Assembly: GCA_963978895.1 (NCBI GenBank)
Contig: OZ022241.1
Coordinates: 8,524,856-8,588,855, forward strand
Source of the DNA: Erpobdella octoculata
Lineage: Eukaryota > Annelida > Clitellata > Hirudinida > Erpobdellidae
Reading direction: 5' to 3'
Length of the DNA: 64,000 nucleotides
In this document: positions 26,413 through 38,920 of the stretch, in pieces
Numbering within the stretch: position 1 is the stretch's first letter
Layout of the letters: each line of letters starts with the position of its first letter
Program-made: the position numbers and the translations under genes
Notes under the pieces: generated by a model
Database searches by the model: none
What the model was told of the DNA's origin: nothing
What the model saw: the letters and a program-made list of their open reading frames with translations, nothing else

Positions 26413-27481
26413 TTGTTATTATAATTATGAAATAATTAATAATGATTTTGCTACCATATTTCATTTTGTGCTTAAGGCTTACTGATAGTATTATTTTATC
26501 TCTCATTTATTTTTTATCAATTAAAAAACCAATAAACCAATTTTTTTTTATTTGCAAGGTTTTCTCTTATAAATAATTTTTCATTAGCAATCCGTGATTG
26601 ACTTGGAATCCTGGAAGAAGCAGGAAACAGTCCAACAAACCACACTTAGAGATAAAACAAGCAAAACAAGACAACTAGGAAACCAGGTAGTAAGAAGCTT
26701 TTTTGTGTTTTAATTGATGTCTTTCTGTAATTGCTGTAGGAAGTTTTGCAGTGCTAAATAATTAGTTTTATTTCTATGTACTCTGAGAATAATGCATGTA
26801 AATTATTCTTAGAATCATACCATCAAGGACCCTATGTGAACGCACTTGACACACATACGTGCTTGTGTTAGTTGCATGACAAAAACCGTCTGGGTGGTTA
26901 AATTAATTCGTCATCATCGTTGTCGTTTGAATCATTCTTGTAATCTGATTTTATTCCTAATCAGAGTGGAGTTGCACACGAACTCAAGAAAAAGCAAAAA
27001 CAGGTGAAAGAGAAGAGGGTTATCAGTAGAGAAGAAGTTTACCATGGAGCTCTTGAAGATATATTATTAGGTTTGTTTGTATGTTACTATATTGTGGTTG
27101 AATTGATGGAGTTGTTTGAGGGATTATGTTCCTCTTGTTTGTGTTATGTAATTTAACTTCAGGAAGGTTTACAGGAATGGATGAATCTGCTAGTAAAACG
27201 TTATTTGAGTTATCAATTCAAGATTTTCAGCTTAGAATATGAAAAACATTCAGCACTAGGTCAAAAGCTGAGTGAAAAACTGACAGATAATACTGGTTTT
27301 GTTGAAAATTAAGTTATTTAATCAATTTATATACTTAAATACAAAGTAATATGCATTCATATCAAATGCTTCTATGAATATTCACCGAAAGTCTTCAAAA
27401 TTTTTAACAGATTTGAAAAACGAGCCATACAGGAGAGCAGATGGGATTAGAAGATGCAATAGGATAAAAGCAACTTCCTGA
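13719..27481 (+). CDS. FMNL: formin-like protein (FMNL/FRL), 28 exons
   Basis: Actin-nucleating formin of 990 residues, cytosolic or cortical. Exons: 13719-13856, 13965-14048, 14159-14245, 15980-16059, 16453-16536, 16924-17152, 17342-17418, 17539-17632, 17875-17952, 18246-18356, 19104-19253, 19828-19876, 19960-20012, 20099-20180, 20332-20493, 21882-22006, 22321-22474, 22701-22758, 22854-23001, 23519-23605, 23703-23771, 24283-24363, 24478-24613, 25283-25461, 26183-26284, 26588-26686, 26965-27070, 27411-27481. Domains: GTPase-binding/FH3 about 33-430 ([29 protein letters not shown]); coiled coil about 380-460; proline-rich FH1 466-519; FH2 about 525-900, with [14 protein letters not shown] and signature [18 protein letters not shown] at 736-753; DAD at the end ([20 protein letters not shown]). 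All exon phases join without a stop. Start: ATG 13719 has an in-frame TAA 12 bases upstream. Unlike vertebrate FMNLs it does not begin Met-Gly, so no myristoylation unless an unseen first exon exists. FMNL is preferred to DAAM or Diaphanous because of the DAD sequence and the FH2 wording. Confidence 0.93.
15611..15895. repeat. 51-bp minisatellite in FMNL intron 3
   Basis: Five to six units of 51 bp (each with ATATGTGCATCTTTGTATCA and GAGTGCAATCCATGATTTGT) run head to tail, the last ones diverged. The period is a multiple of three, so both strands look open, but there is no splice context. The array lies within the intron between 14245 and 15980. Confidence 0.9.
16145..16275. repeat. TAA-rich minisatellite in FMNL intron 4
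   Basis: Units of 19-22 bp built of AATGCAGCTAATAATAATAA repeat about six times and pass into pure TAA. There is no other content in this intron apart from AT-rich sequence. Confidence 0.85.
20606..20684. repeat. 36-bp minisatellite, left part
   Basis: Two to three copies of the same unit that resumes after the LINE at 21575 (AAAATGGTTACAGTGGTATT plus a TTATATCTAT stretch). The LINE copy begins inside this array. Confidence 0.85.
20685..21574 (+). mobile_element. 5'-truncated LINE (non-LTR retrotransposon) 3' end
   Basis: The end of a retrotransposon ORF2 in frame up to TAG at 21502. It has a treble-clef/PHD-like zinc finger (CNVC, CVDC, HKRC, CKSC), then the typical LINE C-terminal region with [35 protein letters not shown] and a tryptophan-rich end. 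The catalytic reverse transcriptase and endonuclease are missing, as expected from 5' truncation. After a 60-bp 3' UTR (GTCCAACCCTAGCATAGCGT) it ends in ATG trinucleotide repeats, a microsatellite-type tail. It lies in sense orientation in FMNL intron 15. The long open frame begins in the flanking minisatellite only by chance. It could be a recent copy, since no stop is seen over about 270 codons. Confidence 0.88.
21575..21865. repeat. 36-bp minisatellite, right part
   Basis: About seven 36-bp units (AAAATGGTTACAGTGGTATT plus a TA-rich stretch) continue the array seen left of the LINE and run almost to the next FMNL acceptor at 21881. Alternate units carry ATATCTAT or ATATTTAT, suggesting a higher-order pair. 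Confidence 0.9.
23010..23510. repeat. two short-unit tandem arrays in FMNL intron 19
   Basis: At 23005-23140 there are four to five copies of GATGATTTTTGTAATTATTA-type 30-bp units. The first unit begins over the donor of the 22854-23001 exon (TCGGTCGGAAGATG), so the array seems to have grown from the exon edge. At 23225-23510 there are about eight copies of a 32-35-bp unit (TTCTAAGATTAAATTTTAAT). Confidence 0.8.
25931..26140 (+). pseudogene. possible retroelement fragment in FMNL intron 24
   Basis: A 67-codon open stretch begins ATG GCT GAC ATA and includes [20 protein letters not shown] and [18 protein letters not shown]. It lies between two TA runs and ends before the FMNL acceptor at 26182. 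The phrase about a chain that comes from few long helices resembles N-terminal parts of retroelement polyproteins (Penelope-type came to mind), but I cannot confirm a family. It does not belong to FMNL: the flanking exons join in phase without it. Confidence 0.25.
27163..27242 (+). CDS. FMNL: possible alternative last exon of FMNL
   Basis: AACTTCAG at 27155-27162 is a usable acceptor, and the sequence after it continues the phase of the preceding exon (26965-27070) for 26 codons to a TGA at 27240-27242. The product would end [20 protein letters not shown]..., replacing the DAD residues that the 27411 exon supplies. The 27411-27481 exon is clearly the conserved one. This one is weaker and may be chance, but it would give an isoform without a complete autoregulatory tail. 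Confidence 0.3.
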
Positions 27482-27570
27482 TATCAAAAATCTTTGTTGC
27501 AATGTCATTGTTGTTTCTGTACTTTGGTTTTTTATTGTTCTTTTATGTCTGCAGTTTGTTTGGTCTGCAC

Positions 27571-27619
<49 letters not shown>

Positions 27620-29586
27620 TTAAATTCTTCATTGAAGTTGTAGATGAATGCTTGAAATTGTTCTTCTTGCTTTTGTGAGGTTCTCTTTAGTTTATTTATT
27701 CTCATCATCGTTGTTGTTGTTGAAAAATGAAATTCTGTACCTTAAGGTTGTTCGGTGCTCAAATTCCAAACGGTTGAAACGTCAGATTGATCATGATTTG
27801 TTTCCATGTCACGTCGATTCACTCTCTCCTATCCCCCGATGGTGCTAAAATTGAGTTTCTGTGTGCCGTTCGCCTTCGTTTGTTGATTTTTTTTGTCAGA
27901 TTGTGTAATTGTTTTCTTAAGTCTGTTTATGCTAATAATATTTTATTCTGTACTTGTAACTTTTATGCCTGCTTTCTAGATATTTTGTATTGAAGGGTCG
28001 AATGCCTTCCATTTTTTCTCCATTCACTACTTTTCCTTGACTAACTAGAACATCTTGGATCAGATGTTGGAATTTTTCATCTGAAGGACTGATGTTTTTG
28101 CTATGTCATCAATCTGGTAATCATCACATTCAATACCGTCATACATCTGATAATCATCACATTCAATACTGTTATTTATATGATAATAATCACATTCAAT
28201 ACCGTCACACACCTGATAATCATCACATTCAATACCGTCATACATCTGATAATCATCACATTCGATACTGTTATTCATATAATAATCATCACATTCTATA
28301 CCGTTATCAATCTGGTAATCATCACATTCAATACAGTCATTCATCTTATAATCATCACATTTAACAGTCATTCATATGATAATAATCATCACATTCAATG
28401 CTGTCATTCATCTGATTATAATCATCATCACATTCAATACTGTTATTCTTCTTACAATCATCATCACATTCAAAACTGTCCTTCAGTACCGTTTCACCTA
28501 CCCAGATATTTTCTACTGAAGAGTTGAATGCTTTCAATTTTTTCTCTGTTCACTGCTTGGAGCCTTTTCCTAACTTCTACCAGAACGTCTTGGATCAGAT
28601 GTTAGTACTGTTTTCTTTATAAGTTAGTCAAATTTTTTTTATTTAAAGATTTATGAATGAGATAACATGGCTCCTCCTTCTAGTCTCATTCATTCCTGAT
28701 ATAAAACTTAAATCTGGTTCACAACATGTTGGGTTTCAGTATTTTTATCATCATCATTATTATTATTATATTTTTTTAAATAGCTGCATTTCAACGTCAA
28801 TAGAAATTAGAACTTGTTTGTAAATTTAGCTACGGATTGTTACGTGAGTTTGTGAAAGGTCTGCTAATACTGAAATGGAACGAGTTAGCGCACCCTTCTA
28901 TATTTAATATTTTTATATTTTGCATTGTGTAACGACAAAAAAACGACCAACCGACAAATAAATCTTTTTTTTAATGTTGCTTGTGGCATTCGTAGAACGG
29001 GCTCCGTAGAGAAATCATCTGTACGTTCTTAGAAAATCATCACCGATGCTGCTGCGTTTATATTAAGACGTTAAAGCCTCGTTGTTTATGACGATGATAC
29101 TGGATTTCATGGAGATACTTTTTTATTCGAATATGAAAAAATTAAAATAAATTGCAAATATTAATATAATTTTTATCTCCAAAATCATTTTGTTGCAAAA
29201 CAGAACACCGATTGTGTAGTTTAATGTAATATAAAGAAAAAGATTTGTATAGAGCCGTAAATAGCAAAATTTAGAATATCCTGACGTTATGGCTCGAGGT
29301 TTAAAAAACTAAAATTACAGTAGTCTTGGAGACCTAAATAACAAGGATGCAACAAAAATGTTTTTCAAAAAATTCTTTAATGACTGTAGGAAATAATGAC
29401 AGTAATTAAGATTAGGGTAAAATGCAGAAGTGAAATTCCATGTGACGTACGAGATACTGATTATGTACAAACATTTTAAAATTATCCTTAACATAATAAT
29501 AATTAATAATGAAAACAGAAAAATTGTTTCAATATTTTTTAATCCTGCTGATGTATATGAGACCAATAAGATGTTGTAAAATGGCT
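27482..29586. other. convergent intergenic region with 30-bp minisatellite
   Basis: The 3' flanks of FMNL (+) and TBCK (-) meet here. A TA run lies at 27577-27617. From 28105 to 28480 there are about twelve units of 30-33 bp (AATCATCACATTCAATACCG with a CATCTGAT or TATATGAT part), diverging toward the right end. Sequence around 28020-28090 is partly repeated at 28500-28600 (TTGGATCAGATGTT), so a larger duplication surrounds the array. No gene is seen. Confidence 0.75.
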
Positions 29587-32500
29587 CTAGATGTTCTCTA
29601 ATGAGCTAGCAGTAAGAAGGCCTTCAGTTTTTAAAATGTCAATTCCTTTGTGTAGTATGCAGACTTTAGTGTAGCCAAGTCGTATTAAACGTTCAGCAAT
29701 CTGCAAAGATTTAGTTAAAAAGTTTTCATTAAAAGAGATCTTTAGCTTAGACATGATGGACTAATTAAAATTCAAGCAACAGTTGCCATGTTGATTTCTT
29801 AGCAACTAACCCAAAGATCTTTTTTGCCAGACGAATTTCCGAGAACAACTTTAATTGAATTTTTGTGAAGGACTAGAAACTCGATCGCCTCGGCTGAAGT
29901 CAGCTCTCCTTCTTGAGTAACAGCTTCACTGTAGGGAATATTTATACTGCCTGGTATTGATCCCTTTCTGAACCTTAAAGGAAAGTTTTAAGTCGAAAAG
30001 AAACGTTTCGATTGATTATTGTCTTGGTTCTATTCTATATATTTCTAAATGAATTGTGTAATTCTACGAAAAACAAAATGACATTGTAACATTTTTATCT
30101 GCCAAGATGTCATCAAAATGCCAAACTTCTGAAAATAAAAAATGTGAAATTACTCATCAACTGGTCTGACATCAAGTACCACAATGACTGCTTTGCCATC
30201 AGATTTGTTCTTCCTAGTGGGACTGATGAGAGACACAGAGCAGTGCAGATCCATCAACTTGATCAAGTCTTCTGCTGATATTCGGGGACATTTCTCCGAC
30301 CGAAGATCTTCCAGTGGAATTTGATCTATCGACTTTAAAAAATTATTACCGGTTAAATTTTCTACCTAATTTTTAAAATGATAAAAAAAAAAAACGGAAA
30401 TAAATTATCTAAATAAAAAAATGAAATAAACCAGATGAGTTTTAGGAGCTTCGTGATAATCTTTCATGAAAAATGATGCTACTGGTGGCCTTGGAGCCAG
30501 TTTTTGATTCGGAGTTTTACCAGCGTGGTGACGAAATGTGATACTTTTTGGCGTAGAACGGAAAATCTGTATCGACTCCTGAACGCATCTTTCCATATCA
30601 ATTTCTGATAAAAAAATTCTGCTTATTCAAAAAATACAACTGAAGTCCAGTCTTGTAAACAACATTATTCTTATATTTACTGATTAATTTGTAATTAAAT
30701 ATACAACTAATGATTTTTTTAGGTTGGCCGAGCCATTCTAAAATCATGATTTGTCTCAACCTTATTAGTTTTAGCCCTCTGAAACAAAGTCTTGGTCTCA
30801 AGACTCGTTGAGGAATGAAAATATAGTCTTGGTTTAGAACTTGGTCTTGGAAAAAAGTCTTGTCAAATTTTAAGCTATTTTGTAGGTTTTAAAAGTACAA
30901 ACAAGTAAATTAAAAACGAATTTTTAAAACCAATGCTCTTATATGTAATTAAAACACAAATTTTGCAATCAATTTTTTCTTATATTACTCTTTTATTTTA
31001 TGTTAAAGTCGAAATATCTTAATTATATCGAAATATCGAAATTAATTAAAATTATCTAAATTAATTGACTTATTGTAAAACTAATAATTGAATATTGCAT
31101 TGTCTTCTATTTTAAGCATGTATGCAAAATTTGAAAAAATCTATCATCAGGAAGTGACTCAAAAATTGATTGCAAGATTTGAAACAGACAGAGAAACAAA
31201 CAGACAGACAGAGAAACAGAGACGACGAGTTAATAAAAGCATTGGTAATAATAATAAAAATATCATCAAAAAGCATCGAATTTAAATATCTCAACTATTT
31301 TCATGAAAATTTCGTACACGCTTGAGAATCGCGGTCAGTGAGTGTGGTTCGTGTTAACTTGGTAAAATAGTCTGCCAGTCGGTTAGCGTTTTGTGGTCAA
31401 GAAAACCCTCAAGAAAACCCTCAAGAAACCCCTCGATAAAATCCTCAAGAAAATTAACTAAATTAATTGACTTATTGTAAAACTAATAATTGAATATTGC
31501 ATTGTCTTCTATCTTGAGCATGTATGCAAAATTTGAAAAAAATCTATCAACAGGAAGTGACTCAAAAATTGATTGCAAGATTTGAAACAGACAGAGAAAC
31601 AGACAGACAGAGAAACAGAGCCGACGAGTTAATAAAAGCATTGGTAAAAATAGTTGTACTTTTCAATTAATTATAAATACTAAGACAAAAAACAAATGCA
31701 GAAATACATTTTTTTTTAATTTTTGTTCTGAAGCAAAAATCTCAAGTTTGTTATGAACTTAAAAAAAGTCTTGATCTTATTCTTAAAGTTGGTCTTGGAG
31801 ATTAAAATCTTGATCTTGGTCTTTGTGAGAAAAATTATTGTAATTCAATTATCAGATTACTTCTCACTCAGATTAATTCCAATTGCAAATGTCAAAATTC
31901 TAATTGTGATTGTTAAAATTTCAGTTTGTGTGAATAGAATATCGAGTGAAACAAATGAAAAAAAAAAGATAGCTCATAATTTCAGTACATTGGCCATGTG
32001 TTGACTTGGAAAATATGATAAATAAGTAAAGTCTGGTTTAAAAAATTTCTAAGAAAGTGGTATCAAAAAATCTCTACAAGACGGTCTAGGTTTAACAAAT
32101 TATTTGAGATGAAATTTAAAGACAAATTTTATCCTACATTAAGTGAAGATACAGATCGGTCAGATTCACATTTAATTAGATTTTCTTTATTAAAAAAAGA
32201 CCTGTTGCTTTATTATCACATTATATAGTTGATGAATATTCAAAACTAAAGTGGAAATAAGATCAATTAATAAGAAAATATGCTCCAATCCAACCTGGCA
32301 TATCAGAAAAAAGTAAGATGCACTCATTGAAACCAAACGTCAACAACTGGTCTCTTAATTGTTTCAAAATGGCTACACCGACGCATAGCGGAAAAGAGGG
32401 ATTTCCAAGTAGTAACGTGTCCCAGAGATGGAAAATTTTGTGCAGTGGAAATACATCTGGAAAATTTTTTTAACAACAAATAAATTGAGTAAAAAAATGT

Positions 32501-35500
32501 TAATGAGTAGAAAGATTGACAAACATGAAACGATACTAACGTGCATACATCGTCAAAAACCACGGAATGGAATACAGCTGTATCGAAACATATAATATGA
32601 ATTTGAAAACTACATCATTAACACATTTGAAAATAAATTCAAAGACCAACATCGGGAATGAATCCAATTGAGTCAAGATGACTGAACAAGACTGGATCTT
32701 GAAATGCAATTAGATGAGAAAACACAGCAAGATATTCTGTTATTAAATATATAAAAACATAATAAAATAAGTCATTTTAATTTAAAAAAAAATTATCTCA
32801 ATTTGTCTACCGATTCAAAATAGCAAAAACAAATCAAAGTACCTTGTATAACAGGAGCGTTATCCTTTAAAAAGAAATTATGCAGGTATTTTGGAATGAA
32901 TGCGGTCAGACAAGCAAATGCCATTGCTAAAATACAAATACAAAAACCGATTATAAATAATAATTCACCAATTTTTTTTTAAATTATATTAAATGTTATT
33001 GAAAACACACATTTAAAAAAGGTGGAAACATCAGATGATAACTAATTAAAAAAATCAGGAAAAGTTTAAAAGCTAAAAATAATTAGGAAATCAATAAACT
33101 ACTAATTACCTTCGTCGTTGAAGTTGAGATAAAGAAAAGGAGCGCAGAGGGAGTCGAGGCCCTGCCAGTACACGTACTCCGGGTGGCTTGCCACCCAGGC
33201 TTTCAACAATCTTTTGAATTTATGGTGGCCCACCGGTGAAGAAAGGAGTGGATTGTACTGATGGCATCTCGGTATGTCTACCTCTATCTGATAAAGAATC
33301 GATTGATCACTGGCACGAAAAAGGAAAGACGTTCAAATACCTTCATGTATTTTAAAGAGATTAATTTAAAATATGAAAAAATTATGAATTTGACACTAAT
33401 TACTTGTCTGTCTGTAGGTGAAGGAGACTCTTTGTCAATGGCTTGATATTTTTTAACTATGTCCCCCTGGTGACAAAGTATACAAATAAATTTTGAAACG
33501 ACATAAATTCATCAAAGGATTGTAGGGTCATTGATTTCAGTCATTTTCAGTTTGACTTTTCTAATGAAAACTATATTTAAATTATATCAACTAACTATGC
33601 CGATGTCAACTGTATGAATAAATCCTGGTATTATAAGTTTAGCTATAAATAGAATTCTCCAATTTATACTACAGCTGATAATAATGTGTCATCATCAGAT
33701 TTTTTTATAAGTACGAGGTACCCCCAGTAAATGTATGAAAGGAATTCCATAACAAACTTCAACTTCGAGAATGGCTGCCCACAACTGTGCCCTGTAGAGG
33801 GGTGGAATATCTGTCCGGCATTCTTTTATTATCTGCTGTTTCTGGAACGGGTAGGCTTCGATCAGCCTTTTGAAGAGGATGATTCTGTGGAACTTTTTAA
33901 CCACATTAGAAAATATTAATTAAAAACTTAATCATAAATAGAAAAATTAATTTTTAAATCGAAAATCTTTTTTAACAAATATAAAATAAATATATCAATA
34001 AAAACTAAATTAAAAAACAACTTGGTATTCCACGTCATTTTCTCTTATTACAAGAGGCAATTTCTCCATTTCTTTAAAATCGTAACCACTTTTGCATGAA
34101 GATGTTTCGGAAGTCACTTCAACATCACTGTTGTCAACAAATAAACACCGCTAAAACATTCAGATCCGTATACTTTATATATAATTCTGCCTATCATACA
34201 TATAACTTAACATCTAACAAATCAATTCTACATTTTTTGCATTCAATTCTTCACATTACACATACGATACTGAACATTACAAATACGATACTGCACATTA
34301 CAAATATGACACTGCACATTACACATACGATACTGCACATAACACATACGATAATTCACATTACACCTACGATTCTGAACATTACACATACGATACTGCA
34401 CATTACACATACGATACTGCACATTATACATATGATACTGCACATTACAAGTATGACACTGCACATTACACATACGATACTGCACATAACACATACGATA
34501 ATTCACATTACACCTACGATTCTGAACATTACACATACGATACTGCACATTACACATACGATACTGCACATTACACATATGATACTGCACATTACAAATA
34601 TAACACTGCACATTACACATACGATACTGCACATTACACATACGATACTGCACATTACACATATGATACTGCACATTACAAATATGACACTGCACATTAC
34701 ACATACGATACTGCACATTACACATACGATACTGCACATTACACATACGATACTGCACATTACACATATGATACTGCACATTACAAATATGACACTGCAC
34801 ATTACACATACGATACTGCACATAACACATACGATACTGCACATTACACATACGATACTGCACATAACACATACGATAATTAACATTACACCTACGATAC
34901 TGCACATTACAAATATGACACTGCACATTACACATATGATACTGCACATTACACCTACGATACTGCACATTACACACACGATCCAGCATATCTTACCTAA
35001 TTCTGCACATTATACATGCAATTATGCATATCATATATACAATTTTGCATATCATACATTAAAGTTACATACCATACATACAACTCTGCATATTTAAACA
35101 AACAAAAAAACTTTGAACCTGAAATTATTGAACTCCAAAAGAGGGTAATATGATCTTTCATCCAAATCCTTTAATCTCTGGAAGCAAAAAAAAGCAATCA
35201 GCTTATAATTAAATGATTGTAACATTTACAACCAATTGTTATAAATAATAAATGATTATTAAAAAAGAAACAATTCTAAACCATTGTATAAAAAATCTTA
35301 GTTCAGTCTCGCAACACCAACAAAGCAAGACATTTTGTTGTTAAATAATAAAACAAGCATGCATTCATGCATTCATGCATTCAACCTGCCGAAGTTGACT
35401 TTGCGGAAGAACGACTACGGCGTCATCAAACAGCATCGACGAATCAGGAGCTGAGCCATACGTCTCTCCGTCGGCACTCACGAAACTGAAAAAAAATATG

Positions 35501-38500
35501 AAGAACTTCTTTCAAATAATTAACATTGTGGTATAAATTAAGAACAACCAATGGCGCTGTTTATTTGAAGTTTACAATGATATTAAAATAAGTCAATTAT
35601 TAGATGAAGGAGAAATAAAAACTTTATTTGAACCATTACTATTAATAAATGAATAGAAATTAAAATACCCACCATGGTAGACTCATAATGGGTGGTCTAC
35701 TGCTCAGTCTCCCTAATTTTTTAAATGTTCCCTCAACATCCCCACCAGCCAACTTCCATAAATAATAAACTTCTTCCATGCTTCTTTCTGACAGCAAATC
35801 ATCAGAATCTGTAAAGTATGCAAATAAATAAATGAATATATAACCTAATTACCTAATGAAAAACCACAAAAATGTCAACTTATCTCGTTATTAATCTAGG
35901 TTAAATAATTAAAAAATAAGAAGACGTCTATTATAATTATAATCAATGAACAAATAAAAAAGAGAAAAACTGAATAAACAATAAAAAAAGGAATATTTAC
36001 GAACTGGATCGACACTCATCCTGGAAGAAATCTGGAAGATCATTCGATCGAAGTTGAGCTGGAAGCATCCTGTGCTGTTCTTCCATCAATGGAGGAGGAA
36101 GATGGCCGCGTACTTTGAATAATTCATCTTCGATGAGATCGATAGGAGTCGGCCTGTTTAAATACAAAATGCATGAAAAATCTCCCCATTTCTGACAAAT
36201 GAAACTATTTTGATTGTGTTCATTTAAAACTGAAATATCTGGCATTTTTTGTTTAACCAAATGGTTTTCATTTAATGACTAAACCTCAAACTATAATAAA
36301 ATTTAGTTTTAAAAACAAAATTAAACTAAAATGAATACAAAATTTAGTTTTAAAAACAAAATTAAACTAAAATGAATACAAAATCAAAAATCCAACCTCT
36401 GTGAAGGCATCAAATTCAAACATTTCCTAATAAAACTTTGCAGGTCTAGAGGAAGTTGCTGAGGTTTGATAAAAACCATTTTATTTAATCAGTAAAAGTA
36501 ATAAGTTATAAAAACTTTTAAAAATTCATAATATTTTTAGTTATTACAGTTATAACTAGTTGTTGAGTTCTAGAATTTTCTCATAGAACATTTTAAATGA
36601 ATTGAAATGTTGGTTCTCAAGAGCAGTTTATAATCATGCATAAACTTTAACTTGATTGCCAGCCTCATATCTCATCACAAATAAGATAATAAGATGGTGA
36701 GTTACAATGAAGGGTTATCTTAAGGAAAAAATGAGATAATAAATGAAGCATTAAAACCTGGAAATGTTGCAGGGCATGAAGATCTTCCAGCATGACATCT
36801 AGCGGATGAACATCTTCAAAACAAATTTACAATAATAATTGAATATATTAATTATTAAATTTGAATACTAATTTAAGACATTTGAAATAATTAAACACAT
36901 TCACAGCATTAATAAAACAAATAGACGTATATTTCATTGAAAAATAACTATATTATAAGACAAAACAGTGTAACCCAACAATGCCAATTCACAATGCAAG
37001 AGTGTGAGAATTATCACAAAAACGCTTTATAATTTAAGCTAAAATTAACTAATGGAATGATTAAGCCAAGTAGAAAGATAATAAAATAGCGGAAATGTGG
37101 AAAAATGCATTTTATTCCAAATTTGATGCCCAAACTCATCGTTGATCATTCACCATAACTTCTTACCTTCCCATGCGTAATTCTCTTAAACCACATTTTC
37201 TCCCCATCCCAGAACACACTACATAAATTGTCTAAATATAACAATACAAAACAACCTTTGTGTACAACAAAACTCAAGTTCTTCTTTATCGTTTCCTCCA
37301 AGCCAAGGTTTGACCACAAATCCTGTGCCTATAAAATTTCAAAAGTATACAAATTTAAAAAAAAATTATAAATACAAACTGATATATAAAAATAAAAATT
37401 CTCACACAAACAAGTTCCAATAGAATAATCCCCAACGACCAAACATCCCACTTTCGATTTCCAAACTCTTCTAAACAGTTATTCTCTAGTATTTTTTTTC
37501 TTTTCTCATTTCCTTCATTACTGAACCTTTCTGCGCCACTGCAGTAAATCTCGGGGGCCATGTATTTTGGCGATCTGGTTTAATGAAATCGTATTTTCAA
37601 ACTATTTTCTTGCAATTAATTGATTAATTCGATAAAAATTATACAAAAACAACTCCATTTAATGAATATTCGTATCTGCTGAAAAGTCTAAGGTTATGAC
37701 TAGAGAGAAAAAGTAGGAAAGAGAAAAAGCAAGAAGGAGAAACAAAGAGAGAAAACCCTCTAGTTTATTATATTATAACAAAGCTTCATCAACCTTTGGA
37801 GTTCCACACTCTCTACTATCTACTACATATTTTACAAAGAGCATAACTAATTGCTTTGAGCCTAGTTCAAATAAACATTACTAAAGCATGAATTGATTTA
37901 TTAAATTTACCCAATAGGAAAAGAAACTGTCACTCCACCTTCCGTCATATGAAACAAGCCATAATTTGACAAAATAGCTCTCTCCTAACATTTGCAAATT
38001 AAAAAATGCAGAAAAATTAGTAAAATATAAAGTAGAAACCAATAATTTAAAAAAATAACTAAAACCTGATTGTCCAGATAAATGTTTTTTGGTGCCAAAA
38101 AACCATGAATGAACCCCTTTCTGTTAAGATATGTGAGACCATTCAGAATGTCGTGAGTCAGTTTAATAATCCTGTCACTGGAAATAACACATAGCTTAAT
38201 ATGTATTTACATTTTTCAAACAGGAAGTTATAGTGGTACTGTATCCTTTGGGAACAGGGTGGCAAAATGTGAAAATGATAAAAGGCTTCCCCCAATGTCC
38301 GAACCATATTTCACTCTTTCACTGGTGCTTTCTCACTTGTGGGGTTATTATACACTGACAACCAAGAAACCCCTTCAAAGCACCATTCCAAGTCAAAAAG
38401 CACTGGTGATGCCGGTGTTATTCAAGCTGTAGTTGAATGAATTATCACCATGCCGCAAGCAATTTTTAATTGCCTAATGTAGTGCAAATGAGGAAAGTAT

Positions 38501-38920
38501 CGTAAAATAATTTAGCAAATCTAACACAGTTAGTTTCATTTTTCTGTGCATGCTCAGGTCTCGTTCATAGTGTTCAAATACAACAAAAACTCTTTCTGAA
38601 AATTATTAACATTTGAATATATAATTAAAAAAACAACAATGTTAATAAAAATCTACTCTCTATTCTGTTCAGTTATTAAAATAATTATGTAATAAAATAA
38701 AGAAAGCGATCACGCCAAATGACAAACCATGTTTGCCTCTGACAAGATCAAGATACAGTGAAAGATGGGTATGAGATAAAGTAGCTAATTTCTGAAAACA
38801 GCCCAGGATCCTGATTGAGTTGGGAGTCAACGGAAGACCATTTATTCCACATTCCTCGTTTTTATGACGAGAAGCACAAAATGTATTTGCACCAAGTGAT
38901 GCAGAGCCCAGAGATTTCAT
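29587..38920 (-). CDS. TBCK: TBC domain-containing protein kinase-like (TBCK), 24 exons
   Basis: Rab GTPase-activating-type protein linked in other animals to mTORC1 signalling and endolysosomal/mRNP trafficking; 910 residues here (human about 893). Exons, 5' to 3': 38920-38728, 38595-38526, 38177-38066, 37984-37911, 37574-37406, 37328-37256, 36813-36758, 36458-36397, 36153-36005, 35808-35673, 35485-35386, 35177-35119, 34127-34022, 33892-33758, 33466-33404, 33287-33110, 32926-32843, 32736-32651, 32577-32541, 32456-32295, 30604-30432, 30332-30154, 29973-29811, 29700-29587. Domains: kinase-like about 20-270, where HRD is replaced by HGF (112-114) and DFG by NYG, so a pseudokinase; TBC about 454-700 with both catalytic fingers, IEVDIPR (Arg526) and YWQ (Gln561); C-terminal rhodanese about 790-905 whose active-site loop has no cysteine. 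The 36005 donor is the least certain (GTTCGT chosen to keep frame). The start fits the family ([17 protein letters not shown]). Confidence 0.93.
31088..31650. repeat. direct duplication in TBCK intron 20
   Basis: Copies at about 31065-31245 and 31475-31645 share GCATGTATGCAAAATTTGAA, GGAAGTGACTCAAAAATTGA, ACAGACAGACAGAGAAACAG and AATAAAAGCATTGGTAA, with only a few differences. This intron is the longest in the gene (30605-32294), and the duplication accounts for part of that. There is no coding content. Confidence 0.85.
34250..35090. repeat. 21-bp minisatellite in TBCK intron 12
   Basis: About thirty-five units of 21 bp (CATTACACATACGATACTGCA and variants with AAATATGAC, ATATGATAC or CCTACGATTC) fill most of the intron between the exons at 35119 and 34127. 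Variants recur in blocks, for example AAATATGACAC every four to six units, which shows higher-order organisation. Long open frames on both strands result only from the 3n period. Confidence 0.92.

Noticed and set aside
28092..28527. His/Asp-rich repeat protein
   Set aside because: 30-bp minisatellite in the FMNL-TBCK intergenic region, open on both strands for the same reason as the others.
34096..35097. 333-codon plus-strand frame with His-Ile-Thr repeats
   Set aside because: 21-bp minisatellite inside a TBCK intron; equally open on the other strand.
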